In this document: positions 38,232 through 45,967 of the stretch, piece after piece | How the letters are laid out: the number at the start of each line of letters is the position of its first letter | How positions within the stretch are numbered: position 1 is the stretch's first letter | Assembly (NCBI RefSeq): GCF_024171785.1 | Contig: NZ_JAMTCK010000002.1 | Span: forward strand, 1-64,000 | DNA: 64,000 nucleotides | Direction of reading: 5' to 3' | Origin: Goodfellowiella coeruleoviolacea | GTDB taxonomy: Bacteria > Actinomycetota > Actinomycetes > Mycobacteriales > Pseudonocardiaceae | Position numbers and translations under genes: made by a program | Notes under the pieces: generated by a model | Told to the model about the DNA's origin: nothing | The model's database searches: none | What the model saw: only the letters and a program-made list of their open reading frames with translations

Positions 38232-38262
38232 CGGCTGACCCGCCGGGCGGATCGGTCAGCCG
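38232..38262 (-). terminator. intra-operon hairpin at end of Cys-rich gene
   Basis: CGGCTGACC at 38232-38240 and GGTCAGCCG at 38254-38262 form a 9-bp perfect stem with a 13-base loop. The hairpin includes the stop codon of the Cys-rich gene (38256-38258). It could attenuate read-through into the downstream CxxC gene or protect the upstream message. Confidence 0.45.
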
Positions 38263-38903
38263 TTGCAGCAGCCGGCAACGAACTTGCACCAGAAGCTGCA
38301 GTCGCAGGTGGCACAGGCGGCGCACTTGACGATGCAGCCGCCGCACCGCCCCGCCAGGCAACCGAGGAAGACCGCCCAGTTCACCTTGGGACAGGTGAGC
38401 GCGGCGTTGAGACAGGTGGTTCCGCAGTTCTCCCGGCTGAGACAGGTGGTGAGCCGGTTCCACCAGCCGTCGCGCAGCACCACCTTTCCTTCGGCGGTCG
38501 GCTCCGGCGTGAATTCCTCGACCTGGTCGAGTTGACCGCCGGTGGTGGTTCTGAGCGCGAACACCTCCCCCAGGGTCTCCCCGGCGGGTTGCCCCTTGAT
38601 GATGGTCGCGCAGAGGGCCAACTGGGTCGAACCATTGGTGAGCGACTGGACGATGAATGCGGAATTGACGTTTTCCACTTCCGAACTGCCGACGGGTACC
38701 GCGCTGCTCAGCGTGGACTGCGAGCGCAGCCCGAACGGCCTGCTCTCCGCGGCTTCGATGCTGGTGCCGAGCAGGACCGGTACCGCGGCGCGCAGGTGGG
38801 TCAGTTGTGGGAAATCTTTGGTCAGTCCGGCGAATTCCGCTGCCGCTTGTTGCTCCGGAACGATCTCCATCGTCTCGGACTTCACGTAAGGGATGTTCGA
38901 CAT
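38256..38903 (-). CDS. cysteine-rich C-terminal protein, possible peptide precursor
   Basis: A 215-residue protein built as a Cys-poor N-terminal region (residues 1-150, one Cys, Thr/Ser/Glu/Val-rich) and a C-terminal segment with 14 Cys between residues 154 and 213. Visible spacing includes NCGTTC, CLAGRCGGCIVKCAACATC, DCSFWC and the terminal AGCCNG. Two Trp and several Gly/Ala lie between. No Sec signal or lipobox is present. Such a leader-plus-Cys-rich-end layout resembles disulfide-rich bacteriocins of the halocin C8/fulvocin C kind, where the C-terminal part is released, but I cannot confirm homology. Metal storage is another option. ATG at 38903 with GAGGAG 7 bases upstream. First gene of a two-gene unit. 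Confidence 0.75.
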   Translation of the reverse strand: MSNIPYVKSETMEIVPEQQAAAEFAGLTKDFPQLTHLRAAVPVLLGTSIEAAESRPFGLRSQSTLSSAVPVGSSEVENVNSAFIVQSLTNGSTQLALCATIIKGQPAGETLGEVFALRTTTGGQLDQVEEFTPEPTAEGKVVLRDGWWNRLTTCLSRENCGTTCLNAALTCPKVNWAVFLGCLAGRCGGCIVKCAACATCDCSFWCKFVAGCCNG

Positions 38904-39334
38904 TGTTTTCTCCTCGGTTCGGGGGTGGGCGGCCCAGCCCCATTGGTTGATCCGGGTGTGCCCGGCCGGTCTGATCGGGTGTTGGTGCCAACCGGTTGGC
39001 GCCGCCGGCACGCGCTTTGTGGTACTGGCTGTCGCCCCAGCGTGCCCCGGCTTTTTTCGGTGCGCACCCCGGCCCGTCGGGATTGCTTGTGCGGTGCTGG
39101 CAAAACTGACCGGTGAGCGCTGTGGAAACCTGTTCCGATCACCGCCGACAAGGGATGAATGCGCTGCTCAACAGGATGTGGATCGATGTCGGGGAACATC
39201 GATGTGCGCGTTCCGCAGATAACCGTTGATTACCTGCGATAACGCGTGGGTTCGAGCTGCGCCGGCCTCTTTCGGCGAGCGCGCTGACTCAATCCGCCTA
39301 ATCTTTAGCTGAAATAGCAGTGAGGAGGACCAGC
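38904..39334. other. 431-bp divergent intergenic region
   Basis: Lies between the Cys-rich gene (leftward) and the recombinase-like gene (rightward). It holds a strong palindrome at 38984-39003 (separate entry), an 8-bp direct repeat ATCGATGT at 39182-39189 and 39198-39205, and an A/T-richer stretch at 39210-39320 probably containing the promoter of the recombinase-like gene. A 27-codon frame starts at 39159 without a ribosome site and is not called. Confidence 0.5.
38984..39003. promoter_or_regulatory. 20-bp palindrome upstream of Cys-rich gene
   Basis: GCCAACCGGTTGGC at 38987-39000 is a perfect 14-bp palindrome; with flanks (GGT...GCC) it extends to 20 bp with one mismatched pair. It is centred about 90 bp upstream of the Cys-rich gene's start, the right position for an operator near its promoter. 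The binding protein is unknown. Confidence 0.5.
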
Positions 39335-40270
39335 GTGAACAGCGCCCACCACCTCGCCATCGTGCCCGCGGGGCCGCACCTCGCCGACGCGGTCGATGCC
39401 TTCCTCGCCCAGGTCCGCAACACCAACACCGCCCGGTCCTACGGCGTCGCGCTGCGCGCCCTGGTCGCCGAACTCGGCTCGACCACCCCACTGGCCGTGT
39501 TGGCCGAGGAGCCAACCGCGGAGCGGATCGCCGGCTGGTTCGTCCGCCGCTGGGGTGGTGCCGCCAATGCCACGGCCAACGCCCGCCTCGACGCGCTGCG
39601 CTCGGCCGTGGCGTGGTGGCAGGCCCAGTGCTGGCTCGCCGGAAACCCGCTGCACCGCATCCACCGCCGGCCGCGGACCCAGCGGCGGCGGCCCCGCGTC
39701 CTGGACAGATCCGAGATCGAGAGCCTGCTGACCCGACCACACCTGCCGCTGCGGGAGCGGGTGCTCTGGCGGATGCTCTACGAGACCGCCGCCCGCGTCG
39801 ACGAGGTCCTGGGGCTGGACGTACCAGAGCTGGACCTGCGCAACCGGCAGGCCCTGGTGCGCGGCAGGGACGGGGCCACGCACGTCATCGGGTGGCAGAC
39901 GGCCACCGCGCGGCTGCTGCCCGGCCTGTTGGCCGGTCGGCGGGCCGGGCCGGTGTTCCTGACCGACCGGCGGGCCCGGGTCAGCCTGCCCAGCGCCGAC
40001 CTGGACCTGCGCACCGGGCGGGCCCGGCTGTCCTACCGGCGGGCCGCCGAGTGCTTCGAACAGGCCACCCGTCGACTGCCCGGGGGACCGTGGACCCTCT
40101 GCCAGCTGCGGCACTCGGCGCTGACCCACGCGGCCGAGGACAGCGCGGCCACCGCCGCCCTGCTCACCTGCTCCGGCCACGTCTCGGTCGCCTCGCTGGC
40201 CCGCCGCACCCGGGGCTTCGCCGAGGTGCGGGCGCGCTGGCCGGGGCGCGGCGGGACGGGTGGGTGGTGA
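39335..40270 (+). CDS. tyrosine recombinase-like protein, catalytically degenerate
   Basis: A 311-residue XerC/D-type protein. The N-terminal SAM-like core-binding domain (LADAVDAFLAQVRNTNTARSY) and the catalytic domain (ERVLWRMLYETAARVDEVLGL with the first Arg at about 153) are recognisable. The second box reads WTLCQLRHSALTHAAED: the Arg and following His remain but the first His of HxLRH is Cys. The region that normally holds the nucleophile (GHxSVxSLxxY) is GHVSVASLARRTRGF, with Arg in place of Tyr and no Tyr after it. It therefore should not cut DNA, although a structural role is possible. GTG at 39335 follows GAGGAGG; a GTG at 39320 overlaps that site. Confidence 0.82.
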   Translation: MNSAHHLAIVPAGPHLADAVDAFLAQVRNTNTARSYGVALRALVAELGSTTPLAVLAEEPTAERIAGWFVRRWGGAANATANARLDALRSAVAWWQAQCWLAGNPLHRIHRRPRTQRRRPRVLDRSEIESLLTRPHLPLRERVLWRMLYETAARVDEVLGLDVPELDLRNRQALVRGRDGATHVIGWQTATARLLPGLLAGRRAGPVFLTDRRARVSLPSADLDLRTGRARLSYRRAAECFEQATRRLPGGPWTLCQLRHSALTHAAEDSAATAALLTCSGHVSVASLARRTRGFAEVRARWPGRGGTGGW

Positions 40271-40317
40271 TCCGGTGGGGGGTGCCGGCCGGGCCGAGCG
40301 CTGGTTGACTGACCGGT

Positions 40318-42096
40318 ATGAGCGCACGGTGGTACACCACGAGCACCGCGTTCCTGGAGGCGTTGCGCGAGACCGGGGTCGACTACGTGTTCGCGAACCT
40401 GGGCAGCGACCACACCGGCCTGGTCGAGGCCTACGCCAGGGCCAGGGCGGAGGGCAGCGCGCAGCGGTTCCCCGAACTGGTCATCTGTCCACATGAGAGC
40501 GTGGCGTTCTCGGCCGCCCAGGGCTACGCCCAGATCACCGGACGGGCGCAGGCCGTGGTGGTGCACGTGGAGTGCGGCACCCAGAACATCGGCGGCATGC
40601 TGCACAACGCGGCCAGGGGGCGGGTGCCGGTGCTGGTGTTCGCCGGCAGTTCACCGATCACCCAGCACGGCGAGCTGCCCGGCAGCCGCAACGAGTTCAT
40701 CCAGTGGATCCAGGACGTGCCGGACCAGCGGGGCATCGTGCGCGGCTACACCAAGTACGACAACGAGATCCGCACCGGGGAGAACGTCAAGCAGTTGGTG
40801 CGCCGGGCCGCGCAGATCGCGGTGAGCGACCCGCCCGGCCCGGTCTACCTGGTCGGCGCGCGCGAGGTGATGGAGCAGCACCTGGACCCGGCCCGGGCCA
40901 ACCGGCCGGAGTACGGCCCCGACCGCTACGCCGCGATCGACCCGGCGGGCCTGGCCCCGAGGACCGTGGCGACCATCGGTGCGGCCCTGGCCGGCGCGGC
41001 CAACCCGGTGATCGTCACCTCCTACCTGGGCCGCGACCCCGAGGCCGTGCCCGCGCTGGTCGAGCTGGCCGAGGCGCTGGCCGTCCCGGTGATCGAGTCG
41101 GTGCCGATGCGGATGAACTTCCCGGCCAGCCACCCGCTGCACGCCGGCTACCAGTGGAACACCCCCGGCCAGCACCCGGTGCTGGCCGCGGCCGACGTGG
41201 TGCTGGCCGCGGCCGACGTGGTGCTGGTCCTGGGCAGCGACGTGCCGTGGATCCCGGTCCGCAACCGGCCCCCCGAGCACGCCAGGGTGTTCGTGGTGGA
41301 CGTGGACCCGCTCCGGGAGCGGATGCCGCTGTGGCACGTGCCCGCCGAGGTGTTCGCCCGCGCCGATCCGGGCACGGCCGTGCGGCAGCTGACCGAGTTC
41401 GTCACGGCGGCACCCCTGGCCGATCCGGCGGTGGTGGGCGCGCGGCGCGCCGAACTGGCCGCCGCGCACGGCCGGCGGACCCGGGAACTGGCCGAGCGTG
41501 AGCGGCCCGACCCCGAGGTGATCACGCCGGAGTACCTGGTGGCGTGCGTGCGGCGGGCACTGGCCGAGCACACCGAGGACGTCATCGTGTTGACCGAGGC
41601 GATCTCCAACTACCAGGTGGTGGGCGAACACCTGCGGGTCGACCGGCCGGGCGCGCTGCTCGGCTCCGGCGGTGGTTCGCTCGGCTGGCACGCGGGCGCG
41701 GCGGTCGGGGTGAAACTGGCCCGGCCGGACGCGCTGGTGGTGTCACTGGTCGGGGACGGCACCTACCTGTTCGGTGTGCCCGCCTCGGCCCAGTGGGTCG
41801 CCAGCCGCTACCGGACGCCGAGCCTGACGGTGATCATGGACAACCAGGGCTGGATGTCGCCGAAGCTGTCCACGCTCGGGGTGCACCCCGAGGGCAGTGC
41901 CTCGGCCCGCGACGACTTCAACGTGAGCTTCGCGCCACGGGCCGACCTGCCTGGTGTCGCCGCGGCGGCCGGCGGCGCGTGGGCCCGCAGCGTCGCCCGG
42001 CCCGACGAGCTGCCGGCCGCGCTGGCCGAGGCCGTCGCGGTGGTCCGGAGTGGACGGTCCGCCGTGTTGAGCGCGCACCTGCCCGGTGTCGCCTAG
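40318..42096 (+). CDS. thiamine pyrophosphate-dependent enzyme (acetolactate synthase-like)
   Basis: A 592-residue three-domain TPP enzyme. The PYR domain has the activating Glu in VICPHESVAFSAAQGYAQITG (about residue 60). The central transhydrogenase-like domain runs to about 350. The C-terminal PP domain has GDGTYLFGVPASAQW...MDNQGW, the GDG-N TPP/Mg motif, near 478-515. It belongs to the ilvB-like subgroup often annotated as TPP-requiring protein, not the true anabolic acetolactate synthase, because no small subunit follows. Substrates (2-keto acids) are unknown. The middle domain contains an exact 21-bp tandem duplication. ATG start 47 bp after the recombinase-like gene. Convergent with the MDR gene. 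Confidence 0.87.
   Translation: MSARWYTTSTAFLEALRETGVDYVFANLGSDHTGLVEAYARARAEGSAQRFPELVICPHESVAFSAAQGYAQITGRAQAVVVHVECGTQNIGGMLHNAARGRVPVLVFAGSSPITQHGELPGSRNEFIQWIQDVPDQRGIVRGYTKYDNEIRTGENVKQLVRRAAQIAVSDPPGPVYLVGAREVMEQHLDPARANRPEYGPDRYAAIDPAGLAPRTVATIGAALAGAANPVIVTSYLGRDPEAVPALVELAEALAVPVIESVPMRMNFPASHPLHAGYQWNTPGQHPVLAAADVVLAAADVVLVLGSDVPWIPVRNRPPEHARVFVVDVDPLRERMPLWHVPAEVFARADPGTAVRQLTEFVTAAPLADPAVVGARRAELAAAHGRRTRELAERERPDPEVITPEYLVACVRRALAEHTEDVIVLTEAISNYQVVGEHLRVDRPGALLGSGGGSLGWHAGAAVGVKLARPDALVVSLVGDGTYLFGVPASAQWVASRYRTPSLTVIMDNQGWMSPKLSTLGVHPEGSASARDDFNVSFAPRADLPGVAAAAGGAWARSVARPDELPAALAEAVAVVRSGRSAVLSAHLPGVA
41179..41220 (+). repeat. 21-bp in-frame tandem duplication
   Basis: GTGCTGGCCGCGGCCGACGTG is present twice head to tail (41179-41199, 41200-41220) inside the TPP enzyme gene, giving VLAAADV twice in succession before VLVLGSDVPW. 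The exact identity at DNA level points to a recent slippage or duplication event. Confidence 0.9.
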
Positions 42097-42133
42097 ACAG
42101 CGCCTCCGGCGCGTGGTTCGGGAGGGGCCGGGG

Positions 42134-43096
42134 TCACGGCGTCAGCACGATCCTGCCGAACACCGCACCGCTGTCCATCTTCTGGTGCGCGAGCACGGCC
42201 TGCTCCAACGGCAGCACCTCGTGCACCACCGCGTGCAGCTCGCCCCGGCCGGCGGCGGCGAACTGCGCGGTCCGCACGGCACGCAGCGCGGCCGGGGGCA
42301 CGGTGGCGGCGCTGAAGGTGGCGAACGACATCGACTTCTGGAACGCCGCCATCAGCTTCGCGCCGAAGTCCGCCGGCGGCTGGCCGCCGACCGCGCCCAC
42401 GGCCACCAGCCGGCCGTTCGGGTTGAGCCGGTCGAAGAAAGCGGGCATGTCCGCCCCGGCTACGACGTCGAGGATGACGTCGTAGCCGGCGGGAGCGTCC
42501 GCGCCGCCCGCGCCGGAGCGGTCCAGCACGTGGGTCGCGCCCAGCGCGCGCAGCCGGGCGCCCCGCTCGGCCGAGGACGTGGTGACCGCCACCGCGCTGG
42601 CGCCACCACGTGCCGCGAGCTGGACCGCCGTGATCCCGATGCTGCCGGCCGCGCCCCGCACCAGCACGGACTCACCAGCGGCGAAGTGGGCACGGGCCAG
42701 GCCGAAGTGGGCCACCGCTCCGGAACTCCCGAGTGCCACCGCGTCGGCAGCGGACAGGCCCGCCGGCAGGGGGATGACCTCCGCGACCGGGACGGCCGCC
42801 TGTTCGACGTACCCGCCGCCGACACCGGTGAACGCCCACACGCGTTGACCGACCCACGCGGTGTCCACGCCGTCGCCGACCGCGGTCACGGTGCCCGCCA
42901 CCTCGCTGCCCGGGATGTGTCCCTCGGTGAAGCCGTAGGCGGCGAGGGTCCCGCGGCGGATGACGGCGTCGGCGCCGCTGACGCCGATCGCCTCAGCGGC
43001 GATCAGCACCTGTCCGGCGCCGGGGGCCGGCGCGGGAAGGTCGATGAGTTCCAGGCCCTCGGGCCGTCCGAACGTGTGGATCGCCACTGCCCGCAC
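42134..43096 (-). CDS. zinc-independent MDR alcohol dehydrogenase / quinone oxidoreductase
   Basis: A 320-residue medium-chain reductase of the quinone-oxidoreductase branch. N-terminal GroES-like domain (IHTFGRPEGLELIDLPAPAPG; IPGSEVAGTVTAVGDGV) without the zinc-ligand set of true alcohol dehydrogenases; the NADPH-binding domain has VRGAAGSIGITAVQLAARGGA near residues 143-163. It reduces electron-poor double bonds or quinones. GTG at 43096 is selected for GAGGAG upstream. It is divergent from a TetR gene whose palindromes lie between them, a layout typical of stress- or substrate-inducible reductases. Confidence 0.88.
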   Translation of the reverse strand: MRAVAIHTFGRPEGLELIDLPAPAPGAGQVLIAAEAIGVSGADAVIRRGTLAAYGFTEGHIPGSEVAGTVTAVGDGVDTAWVGQRVWAFTGVGGGYVEQAAVPVAEVIPLPAGLSAADAVALGSSGAVAHFGLARAHFAAGESVLVRGAAGSIGITAVQLAARGGASAVAVTTSSAERGARLRALGATHVLDRSGAGGADAPAGYDVILDVVAGADMPAFFDRLNPNGRLVAVGAVGGQPPADFGAKLMAAFQKSMSFATFSAATVPPAALRAVRTAQFAAAGRGELHAVVHEVLPLEQAVLAHQKMDSGAVFGRIVLTP

Positions 43097-43144
43097 TGCC
43101 GTCTCCTCGGTTGCGCTCGACGCTGTCCGGCTTCGGACGCTAAC

Positions 43145-43168
43145 GGACGGCACCGTCCACTTAGCTAA
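43145..43168. promoter_or_regulatory. palindromes between MDR and TetR genes
   Basis: GGACGG-CA-CCGTCC (43145-43158) is a perfect 14-bp palindrome; immediately after it TTAGCTAA (43161-43168) is a perfect 8-bp palindrome, with partial flanking symmetry (CACTTAGCTAAAGTG). Both lie in the 73-bp divergent gap directly before the TetR start, so one or both are candidate TetR operators. Confidence 0.55.
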
Positions 43169-43169
43169 A

Positions 43170-43871
43170 GTGAGAGCGGTGACCGACGATCTGCCTCACC
43201 CGCTGCGATCCGACGCGCTGGACAACCGGCAACGCGTCCTCGCCGCGGCCCGAGGGCTGTTCGCCGCCGAAGGCGTGACCGTGCCCATGCGGGAGATCGC
43301 CAGGCACGCCGGGGTCGGCCCCGCCACCCTCTACCGCCGTTTCCCGACCAAGCAGGCGCTGATCGCCGCGGCCTTCGCCGAGGAGGTGCGGATGTGTCAC
43401 GCCATCGTCGACGAGGGGCTGGCCGAGCCGGATCCGTGGCGGGGTTTCCGCCTGGTGATCGAGAAGATCTGTGTGCTGCACGCGCGCAACCGGGGCTTCA
43501 CCGAGGCCTTCGCGTCGGCCTTTCCCGGGGCGCGGGAGTTCACCTCGGCCCGCGAACGCGCGCTGGCCGCCGTGGCCGAACTGGCCGAGCGGGCCAAGCG
43601 CGCCGGCCACCTGCGGCCGGACTTCGTCCTGGACGACCTGGTCCTGGTGCTCATGGCCAACCGGGGCATCCGCGCCACCACCGCGGCCGGTCAGGTCGCG
43701 GCTTCCCGGCGCTTCGCCGCGCTCGTGCTCCAGGCGTTGCAGGCCGCCCCGCACCACGCACCGCTGCCGCCGGCGGCGCGGTTGGCGCCCGGGGCACCGG
43801 GCGAGCCCGCGGGCCGCGGTGCCGTCACCGGGGACGCCAGGCCGCGACCGTGGCCCTCGCCCAGGCACTGA
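43170..43871 (+). CDS. TetR family transcriptional regulator
   Basis: A 233-residue TetR regulator. HTH region: NRQRVLAAARGLFAAEGVTV then MREIARHAGVGPATLYRRFPTK (residues about 16-60). The effector domain contains ICVLHARNRGFTEAFASAFPG, a common arrangement in this subgroup. The C-terminal 30 residues are Pro/Ala/Gly-rich. Start is GTG 43170, or GTG 43179 three codons later. The 3' end overlaps the convergent DUF5946-like gene by 47 bp. Divergent from the MDR reductase, its likely target. Confidence 0.88.
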   Translation: MRAVTDDLPHPLRSDALDNRQRVLAAARGLFAAEGVTVPMREIARHAGVGPATLYRRFPTKQALIAAAFAEEVRMCHAIVDEGLAEPDPWRGFRLVIEKICVLHARNRGFTEAFASAFPGAREFTSARERALAAVAELAERAKRAGHLRPDFVLDDLVLVLMANRGIRATTAAGQVAASRRFAALVLQALQAAPHHAPLPPAARLAPGAPGEPAGRGAVTGDARPRPWPSPRH

Positions 43872-44280
43872 CCCGTTCCGGGAAGCCGGCGGCGGGGAAC
43901 GTGCCGTCGAGGGCGACATCGGTGATGGTGACGGCGAAGCCGGTGGGCACCGGCCCGAGGGGCGGGGCTGGCACGCCGGCCCACACGTCCGCGAGGCCGA
44001 CCCCGCGGCGGTGGTGGGAGTTGGCGCGGCGCATCCTGCCGGCCAGGGCTGTCACCGCGGTCTGGCCGCCGGCCAGGTACGCGTGCAGTACCGCCCAGGG
44101 TTGCGCCCGGCCCGGCGCGGGCAGCCGGCCGGGGTGCTGGAGCACGAAGCAGGACACGGTGACGCCGTGCAGGGGACCCCAGGGCGGGCGCTGGGAGTGG
44201 TCGAGCGCGAGCACGGTGTCGAAGAGTTCCGCGCACGAGTGGGGCCGCGCGGGTGCTCCGCACTCGGCGCAGCGGGTCAC
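43825..44280 (-). CDS. DUF5946-like protein
   Basis: A 151-residue protein. The N-terminus TRCAECGAPARPHSCAELFDTVLALDH has a CxxC plus Cys, possibly a zinc knuckle; PPWGPLHGVTVSCFVLQHPGRLPAP and WAVLHAYLAGG follow, patterns typical of the DUF5946 family. Function unknown. The GTG at 44280 is taken because GGGGAGG precedes it by 5 bases. It overlaps the tail of the convergent TetR gene by 47 bp, which suggests mutual antisense interference or simply compact packing. Confidence 0.75.
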   Translation of the reverse strand: MTRCAECGAPARPHSCAELFDTVLALDHSQRPPWGPLHGVTVSCFVLQHPGRLPAPGRAQPWAVLHAYLAGGQTAVTALAGRMRRANSHHRRGVGLADVWAGVPAPPLGPVPTGFAVTITDVALDGTFPAAGFPERVSAWARATVAAWRPR

Positions 44281-44429
44281 GAGCACCTCCCCGGGGGCGA
44301 CAGCGGAGTGGTCACGGGCCGGCAACCTAGGGTCTCCAGCCGCTGGAAGGTCAACCGGACCGGTGCCGTGCCCGCGAACGGGACCGGTCACGTCGGCGGT
44401 CCCGCGCCACCGGCCCGCCGGTCCGCGGC

Positions 44430-45563
44430 TCAGGTCGGGTCGGCGTTGGTCACCCGGCCGAGCAGGGTGCGCAGCGCGTCGCGGTCCACCGTGGCGGGAT
44501 CGGTGGCCAGCCAGCCGCCGATCTCGTGCACGAACTGCTCCGGGGTCATCGGCGGGGCCAGTTCCTCGTCCGGCTCCTCGGTGGTGATCTCGCCGGGGGC
44601 GCTCGGGTAGAGGATCAGCGCGCCGCGGACCTCCACGTCGGGCAGCAGCGCGCGGTAGGCGCTCACCCCCTCGGCCAGCTGCGAGTCACCGCCGCGGAAC
44701 GGGTGGTCGTTGCGCCACAGCCGACCGTCCTCATCGGCCGCGTAGTGGCCGGGCAGCCACACCTTGGACTCGATCAGCACCAGCCGCCGGCCGCACAGCA
44801 CGGCGTGGTCGATGTCGGCGAAGACCGAGTCCGGCCAGCTCAGGCCGTGGAAGATGCGGACCCCGGGCAGCCTGGTCAGATACCGCGACAGCAGTTCGGC
44901 GGTCAGGTGCTCGCCCAGTTCGCTGTGCTCGGCCGAGGGGGCGCCGACCACCCTGGGCGTGCCGAACTCGGCGAGGAAGTCCCGGTGGCTGCGCGCGGCG
45001 GCCTGGTAGAGCCGAACCAGCCAGAACGCGCTCGTGCAGGCCGCGGCCAGCAGCACCAGCCACAGGCTCAGCAGCAGCGGGGACGGCCGCAGCGGCAGGG
45101 TGGTGAGCAGGATCAGCGGCCAGCCGCCCAGCACGGTGACCACCGGGGCGTGTCCCGGGGCGTCGGTGGGGAGGTAGCGGGCGGACTCGTCGGCGTTCAC
45201 CGCCGGCCACCAGGGAATGGTGTCGGGTGCGAGATCGGGCACGGTCGGGGCGAAGTCCGGGTCCTCGCGGGCCTGCCGGCTGGTGCGCGTCCGCCAGTCC
45301 CGGGCGGGGCGCGGGCGCCGGGTTGGCGCCGGTGCGGCGGTGCCGGCGGTGCCGGCGGGCCGGCGCAGCGAGCGGTCGTAGGCGGCCCGCCGCTGGGGAT
45401 CGGTCAGCGTGGCGTACGCGTCGCTGAGCAGCCGGAACGCCCCCGCGGTTCCGCCGGCGTCGGGGTGCATGACCTTGGCCAGTGCGCGGTAGGCCGCCTT
45501 GATCTGGGCTGCTGAGGCGGTCGGGGCGACGCCGAGGAGTTCGTAGTAGTCGACCCGCTCCAT
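44430..45563 (-). CDS. J-domain membrane protein with NERD nuclease-related domain
   Basis: A 377-residue protein with an unusual architecture. Residues 1-66 are a DnaJ J domain (YYELLGVAPTASAAQIKAAY; HPD motif at 33-35). A Thr/Arg/Pro-rich linker leads to two hydrophobic segments (about 140-185, VTVLGGWPLILLTTLP; LLLSLWLVLLAAACTSAFW). The C-terminal region (about 210-330) looks like a nuclease-related NERD domain: HSELGEHLTAELLSRYL, then VFADIDHAVLCGRRLVLIESKVW, whose Asp and ExK match the PD-(D/E)XK core. J domains recruit DnaK/Hsp70. It is divergent from the copper operon but more than 500 bp away. A membrane-located, chaperone-linked nuclease is suggested by the domains only. Confidence 0.82.
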   Translation of the reverse strand: MERVDYYELLGVAPTASAAQIKAAYRALAKVMHPDAGGTAGAFRLLSDAYATLTDPQRRAAYDRSLRRPAGTAGTAAPAPTRRPRPARDWRTRTSRQAREDPDFAPTVPDLAPDTIPWWPAVNADESARYLPTDAPGHAPVVTVLGGWPLILLTTLPLRPSPLLLSLWLVLLAAACTSAFWLVRLYQAAARSHRDFLAEFGTPRVVGAPSAEHSELGEHLTAELLSRYLTRLPGVRIFHGLSWPDSVFADIDHAVLCGRRLVLIESKVWLPGHYAADEDGRLWRNDHPFRGGDSQLAEGVSAYRALLPDVEVRGALILYPSAPGEITTEEPDEELAPPMTPEQFVHEIGGWLATDPATVDRDALRTLLGRVTNADPT

Positions 45564-45808
45564 GTTCGTTCCACCTGTCCGCTGTGCCCGGTCACTCGAT
45601 TCCGCGCCCAGCCCGCTGCTCGCGTGCCGCGCTGTTCCCCCCGCTGCTGCCGCGCGCACACGATAGGGCGTGCGGGTTGGCCGACCTCGACCGGACCCGA
45701 CACCACGATCATGACCCGATCCGCCCGGGCGGGCCGGACGCGCCGCGCCGGTTGCGGTGCCGACCGGGGACCGGCCGCCGCCGTTGCGTGGCGCCGACCA
45801 CGCGCGGG

Positions 45809-45823
45809 TACCCCGAAGGGGTA
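45809..45823. promoter_or_regulatory. distal CsoR-like box
   Basis: TACCCC-GAA-GGGGTA is a perfect 6+6 palindrome of the CsoR operator type, about 170 bp upstream of the proximal box and 246 bp upstream of the divergent J-domain/NERD start. Its arms are identical to those of the box at 46029. Confidence 0.5.
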
Positions 45824-45967
45824 GCCGGCCTGGACGTGATCCGGCCGGACCACGATCCGGGCGGGCCGGGCGGCCGGTCCACTCGACACACGAACGGGTG
45901 ATGAAGGCGTTGTGCGCACGGAGTTTCGCTGGTCGCGGCGGTGGGCGGCAGGCCGGACCGGGCCGAG

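Noticed and set aside
34154-38314. A 1386-codon open frame on the minus strand opposite the nuclease-helicase
   Set aside because: It is the antisense shadow of a gene with recognisable helicase motifs; its own translation is low-complexity and Gly/Arg/His/Gln-rich with no domain, as usual for GC-rich antisense frames.
39159-39242. A 27-codon frame (containing MSGNIDVRVPQITVDYLR) upstream of the recombinase-like gene
   Set aside because: No clear ribosome site and too short to judge; possibly chance in an A/T-richer stretch.
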